A DNA stretch of 64,000 bases, from contig JBCBKL010000003.1 of the NCBI GenBank assembly GCA_038521825.1, positions 150,505 through 214,504 of the forward strand. The letters are read 5' to 3'. Below are positions 27,992 to 37,784 of the stretch, piece by piece. The first letter of the stretch is position 1. Each line of letters starts with the position of its first letter. The stretch is from JBCBKL01 sp038521825. GTDB taxonomy: Bacteria; Pseudomonadota; Alphaproteobacteria; Rhodobacterales; Rhodobacteraceae. The translations under genes were made by a program, and so were the position numbers. The notes under the pieces are model-generated. The model saw nothing but the letters and a program-made list of their open reading frames with translations. It did not search any database and was not told the origin of the DNA.

Positions 27992-28143
27992 GCGTCTGCT
28001 TCCGATCGTTCGCGGCGTCCCTTATCAGCGTCGACGGGCGGGGGGAAGGTGCCCGGTGTCATGGCGGCAAAAAGCGACAGGTGCCGGATGATCTGCACTA
28101 GCCTGGCGTTGCGCATTTCTATCGCGCTGTGCAATCTCTGGTC

Positions 28144-28620
28144 ATGACCTTCGAGATACGCGATGCAGACGAAAATGACATCAACGACATTGCCGATCTT
28201 TGGTACGCCGGTTGGCATGACGCACATGCAAGTATCGTACCGGCAGAATTGGTTGATTGTCGGACATATGCCAGTTTTGTCGAAAGAAGCGCGCGGCATT
28301 TGCAACGGACCCGATTGGCGCTGAGTGGTCGGGTGATAAGCGGCCTGTGCATGACCCGAGACGATGAACTGTTCCAGCTTTATGTCGCAAAGGATGCCAG
28401 AGGGACGGGCCTTGCGCAGATGCTGATAGCCGATGCCGAAAACAACATCCGGAATGACGACCACTCACGCGCTTGGCTGGCCTGTGCCGTGGGCAACCAA
28501 AGATCCGCCCGCTTTTACGAGGGGCGTGGTTGGACGATGAGCGGGAAGGAGGTTGAGGAACTAGAGACGCTCGACGGCTCCTTTCCGCTGGAGGTTTGGC
28601 GGTTCGAAAAGGAGCTCTGA
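28144..28620 (+). CDS. GNAT family N-acetyltransferase
   Basis: 158 residues from ATG 28144 (GTG 28129 is possible). GNAT fold: FEIRDADENDINDIADLW at the start, ELFQLYVAKDARGTGLAQMLI with the acetyl-CoA loop (R/Q-x-x-G-x-G/A variant KDARGTG), then VGNQRSARFYEGRGW. Substrate unknown. Divergent from metG. Confidence 0.88.
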   Translation: MTFEIRDADENDINDIADLWYAGWHDAHASIVPAELVDCRTYASFVERSARHLQRTRLALSGRVISGLCMTRDDELFQLYVAKDARGTGLAQMLIADAENNIRNDDHSRAWLACAVGNQRSARFYEGRGWTMSGKEVEELETLDGSFPLEVWRFEKEL

Positions 28621-28624
28621 TCTA

Positions 28625-29896
28625 TCAGGGCTCTTCTGTTTGGTGTTTGGCTGGCGTCGACGCGGATTTCGATCTGGGTCTGTCCTCGCGCGAGCGGCCT
28701 GTTAGGCGCCCGATGAAGAACGAGGTACGCGGTGCATAAATGTAGCGCGTTCGCGTGGCTGTAGGACGGGCTGCCATGCGGATCAGTCCGAACGCCATCA
28801 GCAGACCGTGAGCGACAGCAATCATGTTAAAAAGCGCGGTCGGACCGTATTGGTCGATCAGCGCGGAGGCGGCGTAGGGCGCGCCAATTGCCCCCAGTGC
28901 GAAAAAGAACACCAGAGCCGCAGAAAGATCCACCCGTTCGGAACTGTCGGCAAAGTCGTGGGCATGGGCTGCTGCAACGGAAAAGATGGGAAAGGTGGTC
29001 AGCCCAAAAAAGCCCGCAGCGAGCATGATCGAGACTGTCCCGAGATCCGCCGCAAAGACCGTCGCGCCACAGCTCAGCATCGAGGCGGCAGAAAGCCAGG
29101 TCAGGACCCACCTGCGGTCATACTTGTCGGCCAGCCATCCGGCCGGATATTGCGCTATGGCTCCGCCCAGCACGAAGGCCGCGAGGAACCACGCGATCTG
29201 GGCTGCTTCGAGACCCACCTCTACCCCATAGACCGGCCCGACCATCCGAAAGGACGCGCCCGACAGGGCCGCCACAATCACACCAGCCACAGCGAGAGGG
29301 GACTTTTCGTATGCAAGACGCGGGCGCAGCCGGGGAGCGTGCGGCATCTCGGGGGGCTTGACCGTCGTCAGCGTGAGAGGCAGCAGAGCGGCACAGCAGA
29401 CAATGGCCAACAGGTTGTAGCTGATGTAGCTGGCCGGTTCGAGAAACGCGATCACCAACTGGGCGCAAAGCGACGCCACCAGATCAAAGAGCCGATAGAC
29501 ACCCATGACCCGGCCCCGCGTCTCGTTTGTGACCTTGGCATGCAGCCAAGCCTCGATCACGGTGTAACAGCCGGCGATGCAAAGGCCCGATCCCACGCGC
29601 ATCACGGCCCAGGCGCGGGGGTCGACGATCATCATGTGGGCGATAAGGCCGATAGCGCCGAGCGCGGTGAACACGGCGAACGCCCGCGAATGCCCAACAT
29701 TGCCCATCAATCGCGGCGCCCACCAGCAGCCGATGAAAAACCCAAGGAAATGGGCCGAACCCAAAATACCGATTTCCTGCCGGGTGAAATCCAGCGCCAG
29801 CCCCGATATTGCGTCGAGCGGCCCGAGCGCTCCGGATGAGAGCTGCAGCAGGACCACGGAAAGCAGAAGGGCGGCGAAGGAAATGACCATGCGCAT
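28625..29896 (-). CDS. MFS transporter (YcaD-like)
   Basis: 423 residues with about 12 membrane helices. Conserved parts include LGFFIGCWWAPRLMGNVGHSRAF, ETRGRVMGVYRL after helix 4, and AQYPAGWLADKYDRRWVL, the MFS A-motif-like loop between helices 8 and 9. A basic 40-residue cytoplasmic tail ends the protein. The substrate is not readable. Confidence 0.88.
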   Translation of the reverse strand: MRMVISFAALLLSVVLLQLSSGALGPLDAISGLALDFTRQEIGILGSAHFLGFFIGCWWAPRLMGNVGHSRAFAVFTALGAIGLIAHMMIVDPRAWAVMRVGSGLCIAGCYTVIEAWLHAKVTNETRGRVMGVYRLFDLVASLCAQLVIAFLEPASYISYNLLAIVCCAALLPLTLTTVKPPEMPHAPRLRPRLAYEKSPLAVAGVIVAALSGASFRMVGPVYGVEVGLEAAQIAWFLAAFVLGGAIAQYPAGWLADKYDRRWVLTWLSAASMLSCGATVFAADLGTVSIMLAAGFFGLTTFPIFSVAAAHAHDFADSSERVDLSAALVFFFALGAIGAPYAASALIDQYGPTALFNMIAVAHGLLMAFGLIRMAARPTATRTRYIYAPRTSFFIGRLTGRSREDRPRSKSASTPAKHQTEEP

Positions 29897-29958
29897 GCGC
29901 GCACCATGGGGCGAGTCCCCCGGGGTTACCAGAGGGCGCGGATAGGCAACAAGATTTT

Positions 29959-30540
29959 CTAGGCCGCGGCGATATCGACCTGGATATCGATCCCGACATT
30001 CGGCCCGACGAGATCGGGATATCCCGAGGCGCCAAAGGCAAAACGGTCCACGCTGCCTTTAAGCAGAACAGACAGACGGCTGAGATCAGTGGGCGCGGTT
30101 CCGCGCGGCCGGTAGATCGCCGCTTCGAACCGGACGGGTCTTGTGACACCGCGCAGAGTCAGATCGCCCTCGAGCGCACCACCGTCCGAAATGCGGCCGC
30201 CCGACCCGAGGATCACCCGGGTCGACCGAAAGCTGGCGGTCGGGTGATTTTGTGCATCGAGCACGCCTTCGCTCTTCATCGCTTCGGTTGCAAAGAAAAG
30301 GCCGGTGCGGGCCCTGCGCACATCCGCTGTCACATCTGCTGTGGATGCGGAAAGTCTTTCGGGATCGATGCGCAGGTCTGCATTCGCCAAGGGGACCGTA
30401 CCGCTTTGAATGCCTCCCATCAGGTTGAAATCAAACCGGATGCGGGCCCCGCCCGGTCCGATGGCATAGCGGGTCGGCGTGGCCCACGAAGGCACCGCTG
30501 GCAAGACGCATAGAGCTGCGAGTAAATCCCGACGTTTCAT
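29959..30540 (-). CDS. YceI family periplasmic protein
   Basis: 193 residues from MKRRDLLAAL; the frame extends to 30603 but the twin-arginine signal-like N-terminus argues for this start. The YceI lipocalin-like barrel is recognisable by RIDPERLSAS, VLDAQNHPTASFRSTRV and LEGDLTLRGVTRPVRFEA. Members bind polyisoprenoid or other lipids in the periplasm. KRRDLLAAL suggests export, possibly by Tat. Confidence 0.85.
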   Translation of the reverse strand: MKRRDLLAALCVLPAVPSWATPTRYAIGPGGARIRFDFNLMGGIQSGTVPLANADLRIDPERLSASTADVTADVRRARTGLFFATEAMKSEGVLDAQNHPTASFRSTRVILGSGGRISDGGALEGDLTLRGVTRPVRFEAAIYRPRGTAPTDLSRLSVLLKGSVDRFAFGASGYPDLVGPNVGIDIQVDIAAA

Positions 30541-30715
30541 GCTGACCCCACGTTGCTTCAAACAAGGATAGGCAGGCCTCAACGCCTGACCAGTCCGCGT
30601 CACATGGAATTGAAATTGGGTTAAGCCAGTCGCGACTGCGCCGGACGGTCAATAACGGCTTGCCCGCTCGGGGATGCTCGCTAGGCTGCCATCAACAACA
30701 GGACGGAGACTGACG

Positions 30716-31759
30716 ATGGAAATGCGCCCGCTTGGACGGACAGGAATGACTGTGTCCGCCCTCTGCCTCGGATCGATGACCTGGGGCTCGCAGAACACGA
30801 CGGCGGAGGGGCATCAACAGATTGATCGGTCCCTTGATGCAGGGATCAACTTTATCGACACGGCCGAAATGTACCCCGTCAACCCTGTCCAGGCCGAAAC
30901 GATCGGGCGCACGGAAGAGATCATCGGCCTGTGGTTCGAGGATCGTGGCCGGCGGGACGATGTCATTCTGGCGACCAAGCATTCGGGTGAAGGGCTGGGC
31001 TATGTCCGCGACGGCGCGCCAATTTCACCAAAGACGATACCTGGAACCGTTGAAGGATCGCTGCGGCGCCTCAAGACGGACTACATTGACCTCTACCAAT
31101 TCCACTGGCCCAATCGCGGCAGCTACATGTTCCGGCAGAACTGGACATACGATCCATCAGGACGGGATCGCGAGGCCGTTATTCAGAACATGGAAGAGTG
31201 TCTCGGCGCGCTTCAACGTGAGGTCGATCGCGGGACGATCCGGTCGTTCGGATTGTCCAATGAAAGCGCGTGGGGCACCGCGCAATGGTTGGCTGCTGCC
31301 GAGCGGACGGGTGGGCCGCGCGTGGCCTCGATACAGAACGAATATTCGCTTATGTGTCGGCTTTATGATACCGATCTGGCCGAACTGAGCATGCTGGAAG
31401 ACGTTGGTTTGCTTGCCTTTTCGCCGCTCGCAGCCGGGTTTCTGACCGGCAAGTATCGGGATGGCGCGGTACCCGACGGGTCGCGAATGGCCCTGAACGC
31501 GGATTTGGGTGGACGGCGGACGCCACGCGCTTTTGATGCCGTCGATGCCTATGTGGCGCTCGCCCGCAAACACGGCCTTGATCCGTCGCAGATGGCGCTT
31601 GCCTGGTCGTTGACACGGCCCTTCATGTGTTCGGCGATTTTCGGGGCCACTTCGATGGATCAGCTTGAGATCGCCCTGGGCGCAGCTGATCTGACCCTGT
31701 CGGATGAGGTTATGGCCGACATCGATACCGTCCACCGTGCACACCCGATGCCGTTCTGA
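30716..31759 (+). CDS. Aldo/keto reductase (Tas-like)
   Basis: 347 residues from ATG 30716 with GGAG upstream. TIM-barrel NADPH reductase; catalytic residues are in FIDTAEMYP (Asp, Tyr), the Lys in LATKHSG and His in YQFHWPN. The C-terminal NADPH site has FGATSMDQL. The MxxRxLGRTGMTVSALCLGSMTWG start is typical of the Tas branch. Upstream of the carnitine genes by 91 bases, but no evidence ties it to them. Confidence 0.9.
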   Translation: MEMRPLGRTGMTVSALCLGSMTWGSQNTTAEGHQQIDRSLDAGINFIDTAEMYPVNPVQAETIGRTEEIIGLWFEDRGRRDDVILATKHSGEGLGYVRDGAPISPKTIPGTVEGSLRRLKTDYIDLYQFHWPNRGSYMFRQNWTYDPSGRDREAVIQNMEECLGALQREVDRGTIRSFGLSNESAWGTAQWLAAAERTGGPRVASIQNEYSLMCRLYDTDLAELSMLEDVGLLAFSPLAAGFLTGKYRDGAVPDGSRMALNADLGGRRTPRAFDAVDAYVALARKHGLDPSQMALAWSLTRPFMCSAIFGATSMDQLEIALGAADLTLSDEVMADIDTVHRAHPMPF

Positions 31760-31850
31760 TCAGACTTGCAGTCCCATAAGGTCAAATGGGCCTTTTCGTC
31801 GCCGTATATTCGGTGTTCTCTCTGACTGTTCTGGCGAAGGGGAGGAACAC

Positions 31851-32759
31851 ATGCCGCTAGAGATGAACCGCGAGGTGTTCGTGACCTGCGCCGTAACGGG
31901 TTCTGGGGCAACCCAGGACCGCAGTCCGCATGTGCCGCGGTCGCCCAAGGATATCGCCGATAGTGCCATCGCGGCGGCCAAAGCGGGCGCGGCGATCGTG
32001 CATTGCCATGTGCGCGACCCGGACACCGGTGTGCCGTCTCGCAAGCGCGAATACTACCGCGAAGTGACTGAACGCATCCGGGACGCCGAGGTTGACGTGG
32101 TGTTGAACCTGACCGCCGGTATGGGCGGTGACATCGTCTTTGGCGGTACCGAAAGCCCTCTGCCACTGGTCGACGGCACCGATATGGCGGGCGCGGAAGA
32201 GCGGGTGGCGCATGTGGCCGAGTGTCGGCCTGAAATCTGTACCCTCGATTGTGGCACGATGAACTTTGCCGAAGCCGACTATGTGATGACCAATACGCCC
32301 GGCATGCTGCAGGCCATGGGCCGAATGATGACCGATCTGGGCGTCAAACCCGAGATTGAGGCATTCGACACCGGGCATCTGTGGTACGCCAAGCAGCTCG
32401 TGGCGGACGGTATTCTGGACGCACCTGCACTGGTTCAGCTTTGCATGGGCGTGCCGTGGGGCGCGCCGGATGACCTCAACACCTTCATGGCAATGGTGAA
32501 CAACGTGCCCGACGATTGGACCTTTTCGGCCTTTTCACTGGGGCGCAATCAGATGGCCTATGCCGCCGCTGCCGTGCTCGCCGGAGGTAACGTGCGTGTT
32601 GGGCTTGAGGACAACCTTTGGCTTGAAAAGGGTGTGCTGGCCACGAACGCGCAGCTGGTCGAGCGCGCCGTCGGAATTATTGAAGGCATGGGCGCGCGCG
32701 TCATCGGGCCTGTTGAAGTGCGCGAAAAGCTCGGGCTGACAAAACGGGCGCCCGCATGA
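31851..32759 (+). CDS. Beta-keto acid cleavage enzyme (BKACE), probable 3-dehydrocarnitine cleavage (CdhC-like)
   Basis: 302 residues from ATG 31851, with AAGGGGAGG 5 bases upstream. BKACE (DUF849) TIM barrel; zinc ligands His-x-His in IVHCHVRDP (about 46-48) and the glutamate near the end (VGLEDN). The class condenses a beta-keto acid with acetyl-CoA. Directly coupled (ATGA) to a carnitine dehydrogenase-thioesterase fusion, so the likely reaction is 3-dehydrocarnitine plus acetyl-CoA to betainyl-CoA and acetoacetate, as known for Pseudomonas CdhC. Confidence 0.9.
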   Translation: MPLEMNREVFVTCAVTGSGATQDRSPHVPRSPKDIADSAIAAAKAGAAIVHCHVRDPDTGVPSRKREYYREVTERIRDAEVDVVLNLTAGMGGDIVFGGTESPLPLVDGTDMAGAEERVAHVAECRPEICTLDCGTMNFAEADYVMTNTPGMLQAMGRMMTDLGVKPEIEAFDTGHLWYAKQLVADGILDAPALVQLCMGVPWGAPDDLNTFMAMVNNVPDDWTFSAFSLGRNQMAYAAAAVLAGGNVRVGLEDNLWLEKGVLATNAQLVERAVGIIEGMGARVIGPVEVREKLGLTKRAPA

Positions 32760-34228
32760 ACCGGGTCGCGGCGATTGTCGGTGGCGGCGTGATCGGCGGC
32801 GGCTGGGCGGCGCGGTTTCTGCTTAATGGCTGGGATGTCCGTGTCCATGACCCCGATCCAGAGGTCGAGGCAAAGTTGCAACCAGTGTTCGACAAGGCGC
32901 GCAAGGCACTCCCCAGCCTTCTGGATGTCGCGCTGCCCGACGAGGGGAGGCTGAGCTTCCACGCGTCAATCGCGGAGGCGGTTGATGGCGCGATCTGGGT
33001 GCAGGAAAGCACGCCAGAGCGGCTGGATCTCAAGCGCGAAACCATCGCGGCGATCGAAGCGGCCTGCGCGCCAGATGCGATCATAGGATCATCCACGTCG
33101 GGCTTTAGGCCCAGCCAGTTACAGGAAGGTGCTTTGAAACCCGGCCGGATCATGGTCGCCCACCCCTTCAATCCGGTTTACCTTTTGCCGCTGGTCGAAT
33201 TGGTCGAAACGGGCGCCGATGAGGCGGCCATGACGCGCGCGACGGAGATCCTGAGCAGCCTTGGCATGTTCCCCCTGCATCTAAAAAAGGAAATCGATGC
33301 GCATGTGGCTGATCGCTTCCTCGAAGCCGTCTGGCGCGAGGCGCTCTGGCTGGTCAAGGACGGTATCGCAACCACCGATCAGATCGACGAAGCCATCCGC
33401 ATGGGATTTGGCATTCGCTGGGCGCAGATGGGCTTATTCGACACCTACCGCACGGCGGGGGGCGAGGCGGGCATGCGGCATTTCATGGCGCAGTTCGGCC
33501 CTGCGCTCAAATGGCCATGGACCAAGCTGATGGATGTGCCGGAATTCAACGATGAGCTTGTTGAGCTGATTGCTGGCCAGTCTGATGCGCAATCGGGACA
33601 CATGACCATAGATGAAATGCTAACCCAGCGGGATCAAAACCTTGTCGCGATGATGCGGGCGCTCAAAATGGAGAACTGGGGTGCGGGGCGGGTTCTGAAC
33701 GAGCAGGAACGCAAGCTGCGGCAGGGCACAATCCTGGGCGCACGGGCGGCCGAGATCTCGGAACCGGGCCAGCCGATCCTGACCTTGCGTCGGGCTGTGC
33801 CGCTCGACTGGACGGACTATAACGGGCACATGAACGAGGCCAAGTACCTGCAGGCCTTTGGCGACGCGACCGATCGGATGATGGAACTGATCGGTTGTGA
33901 CGCCGAATACATAGCCACCGGCGGCAGCTATTTCACCGCGGAAACCCACATCCGCCATATCGACGAGGTGTTGGCGGGGGCGCTGATCGAGGTTCGGACC
34001 CAGGTTTTGCTGGGGCAGGGGAAAAAGATGCATCTTTGGCACGAGATGCGGGAGGGCGACCGCTTGATCGCGACGGGCGAGCATTTCTTGCTGCATGTCA
34101 GCCTCGAGACCCGCCGCCCGTCAGAACCCTCAGCGGAAATCATGGCCGCACTGGAAGGCATCGCCGTTGCGCAGTCTGACTTGCCTATGCCAGATGGCGC
34201 GGGCCGCTTTGTCGGCCAGCGACCCTAG
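32756..34228 (+). CDS. Carnitine 3-dehydrogenase fused to a betainyl-CoA thioesterase domain
   Basis: 490 residues. Residues 1-320 are a 3-hydroxyacyl-CoA dehydrogenase-type enzyme: Rossmann GGGVIGGGWAARFL (about 8-21), VQESTPERLDLK, SSTSGF, HPFNPVYLLPLVE. Residues about 345-480 form a hot-dog thioesterase (DWTDYNGHMNEAKYLQAFGDA). This CdhA-CdhB fusion is known from rhizobial carnitine dehydrogenases. Together with the coupled BKACE it covers carnitine to 3-dehydrocarnitine to betainyl-CoA to glycine betaine. No carnitine importer lies next to it. Confidence 0.92.
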   Translation: MNRVAAIVGGGVIGGGWAARFLLNGWDVRVHDPDPEVEAKLQPVFDKARKALPSLLDVALPDEGRLSFHASIAEAVDGAIWVQESTPERLDLKRETIAAIEAACAPDAIIGSSTSGFRPSQLQEGALKPGRIMVAHPFNPVYLLPLVELVETGADEAAMTRATEILSSLGMFPLHLKKEIDAHVADRFLEAVWREALWLVKDGIATTDQIDEAIRMGFGIRWAQMGLFDTYRTAGGEAGMRHFMAQFGPALKWPWTKLMDVPEFNDELVELIAGQSDAQSGHMTIDEMLTQRDQNLVAMMRALKMENWGAGRVLNEQERKLRQGTILGARAAEISEPGQPILTLRRAVPLDWTDYNGHMNEAKYLQAFGDATDRMMELIGCDAEYIATGGSYFTAETHIRHIDEVLAGALIEVRTQVLLGQGKKMHLWHEMREGDRLIATGEHFLLHVSLETRRPSEPSAEIMAALEGIAVAQSDLPMPDGAGRFVGQRP

Positions 34229-34235
34229 CGGCGGA

Positions 34236-35096
34236 TCAGGCAATGGCATCGCGCAGCTCTTCGATATGAGCAGTCGTATCGCGCGCCGTGAACGACGCCT
34301 GACGGACCAGTTCATCGAAATGCGTGGTGAGCGTTTCTATCCGCTCGCGATCGCGAAACGCCATGTAGTGCCCGCCAGTGTAAAGCACGGCCAGCAGCGG
34401 CCCAAAGATTGTCACGGGCGCGGAATAGATGCGACGGGCGTCAAACAGATAGAGCCTAAGCCGGGGATAAAGTTGACGGGTGAGTGTCAGCAACTGATCG
34501 ATCTGAGCTGTTCGGGCGTCCGGCGTCAGGCCGTGATAATAGCCAGTCGCTTTCGAAAAGCTTTCCAGTTCATAAAGGGGCAGGGCAATTTCGTAGTCCG
34601 ATTGGGACCGTTGCATCCAGTCGAGGCGATCGCGCGATGCATTCACGGCCTGCGTCGTCGTGCGCCCAATATGAGGACGATACTCCCATTCGAGCATCTC
34701 TTGGGTTTTTAGCATGTCGGGCAACGCGGCAGGGACGTGGCGGATCTTGTAGCCTACGGCCTCCTGATGCCAGGCAAAGATCCGTTCGTCGATCAGGGCA
34801 CGCGGCGCTTCGGTGAGGGACAGGGCCGCTGCTGTCAAAGCCGCAGCACTTTCGGGTCGGTCGGATAATCCGAGCAGCCAATCCGTCGACACGCCAAGCG
34901 CCTGCGCGCAGCCCCCAACCACATGGGCGCCGGGCAGGCGGGTCGAGGCTTCGGACAATGCCTGACTGATCGTTGATCGGTCCGTGCCGACGGTGCGGGC
35001 CAATGCGCTCTGGGTCAGGTCGGCATCTGCCATGGCCCGCGACAACCGGTTTCGGAAAAGCTGCGCGCGCTCTCTTTTGTTCATTAAATCTGACAT
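34236..35096 (-). CDS. XRE family transcriptional regulator
   Basis: 286 residues. HTH at about 10-70 (LTQSALARTVGTDRSTISQALSE); the remaining 210 residues are a sensor-like domain I do not recognise (WEYRPHIGRT, LRLYLFDARRIYSAPVTIFGPLLAVLY, HYMAFRDRERI). Convergent with the carnitine gene and divergent from the desaturase gene with 110 AT-rich bases between; it probably controls the desaturase or itself. Confidence 0.85.
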   Translation of the reverse strand: MSDLMNKRERAQLFRNRLSRAMADADLTQSALARTVGTDRSTISQALSEASTRLPGAHVVGGCAQALGVSTDWLLGLSDRPESAAALTAAALSLTEAPRALIDERIFAWHQEAVGYKIRHVPAALPDMLKTQEMLEWEYRPHIGRTTTQAVNASRDRLDWMQRSQSDYEIALPLYELESFSKATGYYHGLTPDARTAQIDQLLTLTRQLYPRLRLYLFDARRIYSAPVTIFGPLLAVLYTGGHYMAFRDRERIETLTTHFDELVRQASFTARDTTAHIEELRDAIA

Positions 35097-35206
35097 GCGA
35101 TGATTTTTATCACGGTATTACTGCTTTGTTAACTGTATTCCATATTCCGCAACACCGCATCTTGGGTTAATTTTTAAGTGGTATCAATTCATTAACAGAG
35201 GAATCT

Positions 35207-36130
35207 ATGGCAGCGCGTCGTACACGGCATCTACTGTTCACATGGCCAGCGGCGATTGAGTGGCCCACCGTGGGCCTGTTTGTCTTGTGTGCTGCCTGTT
35301 GGATTGTCGGCGTCTTTCTGCTGGGTCAATCAAGCTTGGCTATCGCCTTTGGGCTGACCATATTTTCGCTCGTTCTGCATTCGTCGCTTACCCACGAGGC
35401 GCTCCATGGCCACCCCTTTCCCTCACGGCTGGCGAGCGAGGCGCTGGTGCTCATCAATCCGGCCCTTTTCATTCCGTATCTGCGGTTCCGCGATCAGCAT
35501 CTGGCGCATCATCAGGATGCGCGCCTTACGGATCCCTATGACGATCCGGAAAGCAATTATCTTGATCCCGCGATCTGGCATGGTCTCGCGCGGCCTCTGC
35601 AGGTGCTCTTGCAGTTCAACAACACCTTGCTGGGCCGGATTCTGCTTGGACCGGCCATTGGGCTTTGGGTATTCATGAAGAATGATATCCGGGCCATGCG
35701 CGGCGGTGATTGGCAGGTGAGGAAGGGTTGGTTGTTGCACCTGCCGGGATTCGCCCTGACGCTGTGGGCTATCAGCCTGTCAACGATGCCTATCGGCCTC
35801 TACGTCGTCGCATGTTACGCAGCACTTTCGATCCTCAAGATCCGCACATTCCTTGAGCATCAGGCGCATGAGTGCGCGCGGGGCCGGACCGTCATTATCG
35901 AAGATCGCGGACTGCTCGCTTTTCTTTTTCTGAACAACAACCTCCATGTCGTTCATCATGTGCATCCACGTGTTCCATGGTACCGGCTCAGGGCGCTTTA
36001 TGCGCTGAACCGCGACCACTATCTGCAGCGCAACGAAGGGTATCTCTACCGATCCTATGGTGAGGTGCTGCGGCGCCACCTTCTGAAATCCAAGGACCCG
36101 GTCGCGCATCCGCTCTGGCAGAGCCCCTAA
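35207..36130 (+). CDS. Fatty acid desaturase family membrane protein
   Basis: 307 residues, AGAGGAA before the ATG. The three di-iron histidine boxes are present: HEALHGH (about 65), HLAHHQD (about 98) and HVVHH (about 250), spread among hydrophobic helices. Members desaturate or hydroxylate lipid acyl chains or carotenoids. Divergent from an XRE regulator and 19 bases ahead of an EamA transporter. Lipid substrate unknown. Confidence 0.88.
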   Translation: MAARRTRHLLFTWPAAIEWPTVGLFVLCAACWIVGVFLLGQSSLAIAFGLTIFSLVLHSSLTHEALHGHPFPSRLASEALVLINPALFIPYLRFRDQHLAHHQDARLTDPYDDPESNYLDPAIWHGLARPLQVLLQFNNTLLGRILLGPAIGLWVFMKNDIRAMRGGDWQVRKGWLLHLPGFALTLWAISLSTMPIGLYVVACYAALSILKIRTFLEHQAHECARGRTVIIEDRGLLAFLFLNNNLHVVHHVHPRVPWYRLRALYALNRDHYLQRNEGYLYRSYGEVLRRHLLKSKDPVAHPLWQSP

Positions 36131-36149
36131 TTCCACGCGATAGGGAGGT

Positions 36150-37052
36150 ATGAGCCTCTGGATCCCCGTTACCCTGGCCGCCGCCGTCTTCCAGACGCTG
36201 CGGTTCATGCTGCAACGACAATTGTCGCTCAAGACGTTGACGGCGACCGGAGCCACCTTTGCCCGGTTTCTGTATTCCGCGCCGCTCGTAGTTGTGGGCA
36301 TTACGCTCTACCTGAATAGCACTGGGCAGGCGCGGCCCACAATGGGGCCGGAATTCTGGATCTATGGCGCACTTGGCGGGGCGTCGCAGGTGCTGGCGAC
36401 GATCGCGGTGGTCCTCTTGTTCAAGGAACGGAATTTCGCAGTCGGGGTAACCTTCAAGAACACCGAGGCGATGCAGGCGGCATTGGTTGGGCTGATCGTT
36501 CTTGGGGATAGCATCAGCCTCGCTGGTTTCGGGGCCATCGCACTTGGCGTATTCGGTGTTCTGCTTCTGTCGGTACCTCCGGACAGTGTGCGGTGGCGCC
36601 TGGCAGATGCGGCCAATCGGGCTGCCGGGCTAGGGTTGGCGGCCGGACTGCTCTTTGCGTTTTCGGGTGTATTCTATCGCGGTGCATCGCTGGCGCTTGA
36701 TCTTGACGATCCGCTTGCACGGGCTGGTTTGACCCTAGCTGCGGTCACGAGCATGCAGATGATCGGAATGGCCCTGTGGCTGAGCCTGCGCGAGCCGAGG
36801 CAGATCCACGCCGTCGTCGCGGCCTGGCGGGTCGCGGCGCTGGTGGGGCTTCTGTCGATGGCAGGGTCGTTCTGTTGGTTCACCGCCTTCACGTTGCAGA
36901 ACGCGGCCTATGTCAAAACCGTGGGACAGGTCGAACTGATCCTGAGCCTGCTTGCGACAACGCTGGTCTTTCGAGAGCGCATCGCCCGCCGGGAATGGAT
37001 CGGCATGGGCGTTCTGCTGGCATCGGTCTTGGTGCTGATCGCCGTTCTGTAG
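36150..37052 (+). CDS. EamA/DMT family transporter
   Basis: 300 residues with ten membrane helices in two EamA repeats (second starts near residue 160). GGGAGG precedes the ATG. Motifs such as FKERNFAVGVTFKNTEAMQAA at the fourth helix and FRERIARREWIGMGVLL at the end fit small-metabolite exporters. Probably co-transcribed with the desaturase gene (19-base gap). Confidence 0.88.
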   Translation: MSLWIPVTLAAAVFQTLRFMLQRQLSLKTLTATGATFARFLYSAPLVVVGITLYLNSTGQARPTMGPEFWIYGALGGASQVLATIAVVLLFKERNFAVGVTFKNTEAMQAALVGLIVLGDSISLAGFGAIALGVFGVLLLSVPPDSVRWRLADAANRAAGLGLAAGLLFAFSGVFYRGASLALDLDDPLARAGLTLAAVTSMQMIGMALWLSLREPRQIHAVVAAWRVAALVGLLSMAGSFCWFTAFTLQNAAYVKTVGQVELILSLLATTLVFRERIARREWIGMGVLLASVLVLIAVL

Positions 37053-37054
37053 TG

Positions 37055-37756
37055 TCAGTCGTCTTTCGCAGCGATCCCACGCAGACGCAGGAATTCGCTT
37101 TCTTCGTCGCGGTTGCGGAAGAACGGCACACTGCTGGGTGGGCTGCGATCGGTCGCGCGGGCCTCGATCTCGCTCAGCACGACTTCGGTGATGAAGGGCA
37201 TGTCGAACTGGCGGGCTTCTCGCAAAGACACCCATTGCAAATGGGACAATTCATCCGATGCGGCGCTGAAATCATCCGGGTCGGATTGTAGATCGCTTGC
37301 GTCGACGAGAAAGAAGCGCGCGTCGAAACGCCGTGGACGGCCCGGTGGGGTGATCGCGCGAAAAACGAATTGCAACGGTGCCGCGTCGGGCCGGTAACCT
37401 GTCGCTGCAAAGGCCGACCAATCGGGGGGGACGTTGCCCGCCCAATCAGCCCGTTGCCCAAGAACCTGCCCCGTTTCCTCGAACAACTCGCGAATAGCCG
37501 CCGTGGCGATGGCTTCGGCGAGGTTCGGGGCACTGTCCTCGGTCAGCCGGTTGGCGCAGAGCAGGGGCAGGCCGCGAGCTAGGTCAATACTCGCATCGCC
37601 CGCATCGACCGCGCCGCCGGGAAAAACGAACTTGTTGGGCATGAAGACGGCCTTGGCTCCGCGTTGACCCATCAGAATACGGGGATCTGTGTCGCGGTCC
37701 CGCAGCACGATCACCGTCGCCGCGTCGCGTATGGCTGTCTTGTCCTGTTGGCTCAT
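37055..37756 (-). CDS. Nudix hydrolase
   Basis: 233 residues from MSQQDKTA (an in-frame start at 37798 would overlap the DUF983 gene). The Nudix helix is ATAAIRELFEETGQ, with the glycine part (FPGGAVDAGD) separated from it by an insertion of about 30 residues, as in the longer NUDT19/CoA-type proteins. Hydrolyses a nucleoside diphosphate-linked substrate, possibly CoA-like. Two bases from the end of the convergent EamA gene. Confidence 0.88.
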   Translation of the reverse strand: MSQQDKTAIRDAATVIVLRDRDTDPRILMGQRGAKAVFMPNKFVFPGGAVDAGDASIDLARGLPLLCANRLTEDSAPNLAEAIATAAIRELFEETGQVLGQRADWAGNVPPDWSAFAATGYRPDAAPLQFVFRAITPPGRPRRFDARFFLVDASDLQSDPDDFSAASDELSHLQWVSLREARQFDMPFITEVVLSEIEARATDRSPPSSVPFFRNRDEESEFLRLRGIAAKDD

Positions 37757-37784
37757 TGCGTTGCCCCCAATCAGGGGGCTGTTT

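Noticed and set aside
28808..29839. 343-codon plus-strand frame
   Set aside because: Antisense shadow of the MFS transporter; very rich in Arg, Gly and His with no structure.
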